A DNA stretch of 64,000 bases from contig JAQMRL010000004.1 of assembly GCA_035578175.1 (NCBI GenBank), positions 36,448,901 through 36,512,900 of the forward strand. The letters are read 5' to 3'. The notes beneath the pieces were generated by a model, which did no database searches, had not been told where the DNA came from, and saw only the letters and a list, made by a program, of their open reading frames with translations. The position numbers were made by a program, and so were the translations under genes. Source of the DNA: Catonia carolina. Its lineage: Eukaryota > Arthropoda > Insecta > Hemiptera > Achilidae. Positions 60,384 to 64,000 of the stretch are shown here, piece by piece; the stretch's first letter is position 1; each line of letters begins with the position of its first letter.

Positions 60384-61172
60384 CTATTTTTGGGCAAAGG
60401 CCTCTCCCAATGTTTTCCAACGGGATTTGTCTCTTGTTGTAATTTGCCAATGTGCACCGGCATGTTTTTTGACCAATTCGTCGTCCCACCTCAAACACTG
60501 TCTACCTCTACGCCTGATATTTTCAATCGGTTGCCATTCTGTAACTCGTTTTGTCCATCTGTCGTCATTTATCCGTAACACATTTCCAGCCCAATTCTAT
60601 TTCAGTCGCTTTGCCACTTCGACAACATTTTGAAGTTGTGTTCTCCTCCTTAGTTCTGTGTTTTTGATCTTGTCTCGGAAGGAAACCCCTAACATGCTCC
60701 GTTCCATGGCTCTTTGAGTGACTCTCAGTCTGTATACGTCCTTCTTTGATCAGCTGGTTCACTACCTGCAAATGATCCACAGTTGAAAACCCAGGGCGAA
60801 AACCCGCTTGTTCAATGTGTTGGTTGTACTCCACAATCGGTTTCATACGTCGTTGTATAATCTTAGCAAAAACTTTACTCAATGATGAAGAAAGAGTAAT
60901 AGGACGGTAATTTTTAATATCCGTTACCTCTCCCTTTTTATGAAGCAGAATGATGTCCGATTTAAGCCATTGGCCTGGAACCTTGCCCTGCATCATTATT
61001 TGGTTAAATATGTGTGTTAAATTCTTTGAAATAAAGCACTCTGCCACTCTTAAGTATTCATTTATTATCTTGTCATTTCCTGGTGATTTTCCACTGTTGA
61101 GTTTCTTTAGAACCGAACTGACTTCTTCCTCCAATATGTTAAGAAATGTCCTATGTTCGTCTTGGATTTCTG

Positions 61173-61221
<49 letters not shown>

Positions 61222-62705
61222 TTAGATGCCACAGCCAGGATATCTTCTCTGCTTCTTTTTACAATTCCGTTTTCATCCCTCAAACCTGACAACCATAATC
61301 TACCTTGAGATAAAGATTTCCTGGTTTTCTTTACAGATAGGTCCGGTTGCATTAGACTTTTCCCCAATTCGTTATTGTAAGCATTAATGTCTTTTCTAAT
61401 ATTGTATTTACAAGCTTTACATATAATATTTAATTCTAATTTATCTTCAATAGTTTTATTGTCCTTTCTCCATAATATCGATCTTTTCCTGATTAGTTCT
61501 AGTGTAAGGTCACTCAGTTTATTATTTCGTCTAATTCCTCTATTCACCTTTCTTTTTGATTCTTTACTTGTGTTAATTATAGTGTTTTCTAACCAGTTGT
61601 AATTTTCTTGCATATCACAATTTCTTGGTATCCTTTGAACCACTGCATTCTTAATATTCCTCTGAAAGTTTTCTAAGTTAATATGCTGATGTTGATTATT
61701 ATCTTTAAAAAAATGTCTCCTAGATCTATCTGTGGTTAGTATTTTGCCTCGTATTAGCCTATGGTCTGAATGGAATTGGAAATTTTTAACTACACTTACA
61801 TCATGGAACATATTCTTGTTTTTTGATAGTATAAAATCTATCTCATTTTTATGCTTACCATTTGGCGACAACCATGTCCATTTACGGCCTGCTCTTTTTT
61901 TAAAGAAACTGTTCAGAATTTTTAGGTTAAATTCTTGGCAAAATCTTGTCAATCTCCAACCTCTTGTATTTCTTTTGCCGTAGCCTAAAGCACCAATCGT
62001 ATCTTGTTCTCCTACCTTCCTGAGACCTATTTGGGCATTTAAATCTCCCATTATTATTGTTTCTTCTCTGTAATTTGTTTTCTTCTCTTCTAATTCCTCT
62101 ATTAATAAGTTATAGAATTGTTCGATTTCTTCTTCAGTAGAAGAGCTGGTCGGTGCATACACTTGAATAAACCGTAGTATCACTTGGTTTCGTCTAATAC
62201 TGAGGGTAGAGATTCTATCTGATATAGGTTTGAATTCTAAAATATCATTTCTAAATTTATTATGGTGAACTAAAAAACCCGTTCCATTTTTACCGGATAC
62301 TTCTCCGAAATAGAAAAATATAAATTTGCTTTTCCTCTCAATTATTTTTTCACCTTGTCTTCTTATTTCCGATAATCCTAATATGTCAATATCACTATTG
62401 CTTAAAGCTTGTTCAAGTTCTACAATTTGTTCTTCAGACATTAAAGATCTTACATTTAAAGTGCTGAATGTACTATAATTTACTTTATAGTTTTTGTTTG
62501 ATTGTGAAGTGGTGTGTATTGCTGAGTTATTTCTATTTCTAGTTGGGAGGTATTGGTCTCTTGCCCCCTTGCTGACCAAACGTTCTGGGGGTGTTGTTTT
62601 TGTGAATGAGTTGCTTTTTATATTATCACATTCTGTTTTCCCTATTTTACAATCGTATTTTTTAACATTTTTTGTCCTTATCTTGAGTCTAGTTTCCTCT
62701 AATTT
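60384..62705 (-). pseudogene. RTE ORF2, copy 3: RT core deleted, frameshifted
   Basis: The endonuclease domain is open from 62705 (TTG equivalent at 62579) to the homopolymer at 61216. The RT part restarts at about 61134 but at 60749 joins directly to sequence 719 bp further on, relative to copy 1 (17890-18608 missing). This removes residues about 605-844, including motif A and FADD, and shifts the frame. The short homology GA at the junction suggests simple deletion. No polymerase can be made. Confidence 0.87.
61177..61216 (-). repeat. Homopolymer A40 (sense) in ORF2 copy 3
   Basis: T40 on the plus strand, the longest version of this tract, followed by AAAA. It breaks the frame as in copy 2. 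Confidence 0.9.
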
Positions 62706-62935
62706 TCATTCATTCCTGTCGTTAATTTTGTCTTCATCCTTATCTATAAGAAAACTTTCAATTGAGTTTTTCCTTTTATTTTCACTTTTCTTTGTTTTTT
62801 TTTAACTATTTGCGCTGCTGGAGAATTTTGTTTAATCGATCCTTTGGGTGATTCACTCAGTAGACGCTTTTTAGGTTTTTCTGTTCCTTCTCTAACTATT
62901 AGTTTGTCATATCGTATAATGGCAAACTTTCCTTC

Positions 62936-63457
62936 TCACCTTGCTTTCTTCAAATCTACCTGGAGTTGTTTTCTAACTTGTATGACTTTTGGTGGGAAAT
63001 CCTCAGAGATAAAAATATTTGATCCCTTTAAGCATTTTGCCTGTGTGATTATGTTTATTTTCTTTCTAGAAGAAACAAGCCCCACGATGACAAGTCTATT
63101 TTTATTTTCAGTCGCCCGGCCTATTCGTCTTATAAAATCTATTTCATTATCCTCTATATTTACCTTAAGTTTAGTTCTAATTAAATGGAAAACCGTGTTC
63201 TCAAGGTCCATATTATTTCCTTGTCCTTCTTCTAGGCCGTTTATAATTAAATTTTTCTTCCTATTCTCACGTTCTAGAAAATCAATTCTTTTTTCTTGCT
63301 CTTTAATGGTGTTATTCAGTGACATCAAGGAGTCTTGAAAATTCTCAGTGGGTTGCTTTGAAAATTTGCTCAGCTCTTCTTTGATGTTTGCTTTTATTTC
63401 TTTTTTCATTTCTTCTTTAAAGTTATCCAGTATTTTTTTGAAGGAGTCTAAATCCAT
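62936..63457 (-). pseudogene. RTE ORF1, copy 3: premature stop
   Basis: Same 173-residue truncated product as copy 2, with the same TCA-to-TGA stop. The coiled-coil and RRM-like regions are retained; the basic tail is lost. Confidence 0.82.
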
Positions 63458-63559
63458 CTTAATTTTAGATATTATAAAAGTTTTTATGACTGACTGATTT
63501 CAATATACAGGCAATAAAATTCAGTTCTAAAGAAAATTATTCCGTTATCTATATTTGTA

Positions 63560-64000
63560 ACAGGTGATTCAAAAAGAGCGCCGGTTTTTAAACGGCTGGT
63601 AAATTTTTGTTTATCGGTTGGCAACATTGTTAGACCTCATTTCTATTTCGGAGAACATTCCGATTGACGATTCAGTTGTAATTTCTCTTGTTCGCAATGT
63701 AGTACTCTCGCAGTCTGTGTCTAACCATGGAGAAGTTTACTATTGCACAACGAGTGTTAATCGTCAAAACATTTTACCAGAGTGGAGAGAGTTATGCGGC
63801 TACTGTCAGGCGACTTCGCGGTACTCTAGGACGTAATGAAGCACCGAATGAATCAACAGTTCGCAGGCTCATGAAAAAGTTTTTTGAGACGGGTTCAACA
63901 GTCGACCTTAAAAGTTCTGGACGTCGTCGTTCTGGCCGAACTGAGCAGAACGTTGCGTTGGTTCGTGACAGTGTGGCTGTTAGCCCAGCAAAATCAATAC
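63560..64000 (+). mobile_element. Tc1/mariner-like DNA transposon, copy 3 (cut by window end)
   Basis: The left TIR and the first part of the transposase region, preceded by TA (63558-63559), at the same place in the RTE 5' region as in the other copies. Confidence 0.85.
63727..64000 (+). pseudogene. Tc1/mariner-like transposase, copy 3, N-terminal part
   Basis: The helix-turn-helix region (EKFTIAQRVL onward, from ATG 63727) is open to the window end. By comparison with the other copies it is expected to be dead, but the lesions are outside the window. Confidence 0.75.

Larger units (their letters stand above)
58828..64000. repeat. Monomer 23: beta/alpha fusion interrupted by composite copy 3 (cut by window end)
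   Basis: Same beta start, fusion junction (59285-59315) and alpha continuation as monomers 8 and 17. The RTE composite begins at 60172 and runs out of the window. CCAAT/CRE blocks lie at about 59134-59280 (partial) and 59448-59725. Confidence 0.87.
60172..64000 (-). mobile_element. RTE-like retrotransposon composite, copy 3 (partial, deleted)
   Basis: The 3' part of the same composite, with tail, 3' UTR, ORF2, ORF1 and the beginning of the nested Tc1-like element. A 719-bp deletion removes the reverse-transcriptase core. It shares the ORF1 stop and other changes with copy 2, so these two copies are sisters relative to copy 1. Confidence 0.85.

Noticed and set aside
60565..61134. A 189-residue frame that looks like a new RT fusion protein in copy 3
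   Set aside because: It is created by the 719-bp deletion, which joins RT sequence to an alternative frame; comparison with copy 1 shows it is not a genuine fusion.
1..64000. rDNA spacer or histone gene cluster as the identity of the tandem array
   Set aside because: No rRNA-like sequence or histone ORF occurs in any monomer, although CCAAT-rich tandem units prompted the check.
1..64000. CRISPR array or bacterial origin
   Set aside because: Repeat units are kilobases long, there are no short regular spacers, and all recognisable genes belong to eukaryotic mobile elements.

Overview
This window looks like an AT-rich eukaryotic genome, most probably an insect. The mobile elements are of kinds common in arthropods: an RTE-like non-LTR retrotransposon, a Tc1/mariner-like DNA transposon, a 5'-truncated jockey-like LINE, hAT-like non-autonomous elements and a SINE-like segment. 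I recognise no ordinary host protein gene, tRNA, rRNA or CRISPR array. The insect order cannot be decided from the sequence alone.

The whole 64 kb is one tandem array. Its basic monomer is about 1.87 kb. Using the recurrent word GTAGCCGACAAA as phase marker, I count 23 monomers, with starts at about 3291, 5167, 7440, 10285, 12154, 14024, 15938, 24795, 27066, 28967, 30836, 32705, 34981, 36441, 37900, 39825, 48644, 50860, 53169, 55042, 56914 and 58828, plus a partial first one. Monomers fall into two main sequence classes, called alpha and beta here. Length variants come from a 400-bp SINE-like insert (five monomers), a roughly 450-bp deletion (two monomers) and three unique transposon insertions. 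Beta monomers carry a promoter-like block of up to eight CCAAT/ATTGG boxes interleaved with TGACGTCA-type CRE motifs; in alpha monomers it is degenerate. A TATA-containing inverted repeat lies 100 to 130 bp after the phase marker in beta monomers.

On top of this sits a higher-order repeat. Three copies of the same composite insertion occur at 17284-23941, 41169-47792 and 60172 to the window end, always at the same base of an alpha monomer with the same 13-bp target-site duplication. Each composite is an RTE-like retrotransposon on the minus strand, with ORF1, an endonuclease/reverse-transcriptase ORF2 and a (TAA)n tail. A Tc1/mariner-like element with a dead transposase is nested in its 5' region. 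Further out, in copies 1 and 2, lies a 5'-truncated jockey-like LINE; copy 3 leaves the window before that point. Because the nested elements and their lesions are identical, the composites were multiplied by array duplication (start-to-start distances 23,885 and 19,003 bp), not by three retrotranspositions.

Region by region: 1-17270 holds monomers 1-8, with an hAT-like element (860-1909) and a second TIR element (8081-9010). 17271-23954 is composite copy 1, the only one with an uninterrupted ORF2. 23955-41155 is monomers with a chimera and a recent tandem duplication of a deleted monomer. 41156-47805 is composite copy 2 (frameshifted, catalytic Asp changed). 47806-60158 is monomers with a 1.7-kb TIR element that replaced part of the array. 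60159-64000 is composite copy 3 (719-bp deletion through the reverse-transcriptase core), cut by the window end.

The most interesting unexplained signal is the combination of a long homogenising satellite array, a repeated CCAAT/CRE promoter-like module and retrotransposon copies all in one orientation. This could be a satellite transcription unit, a transcription-factor sink or a source of antisense/small RNA. None of these can be decided without expression data.
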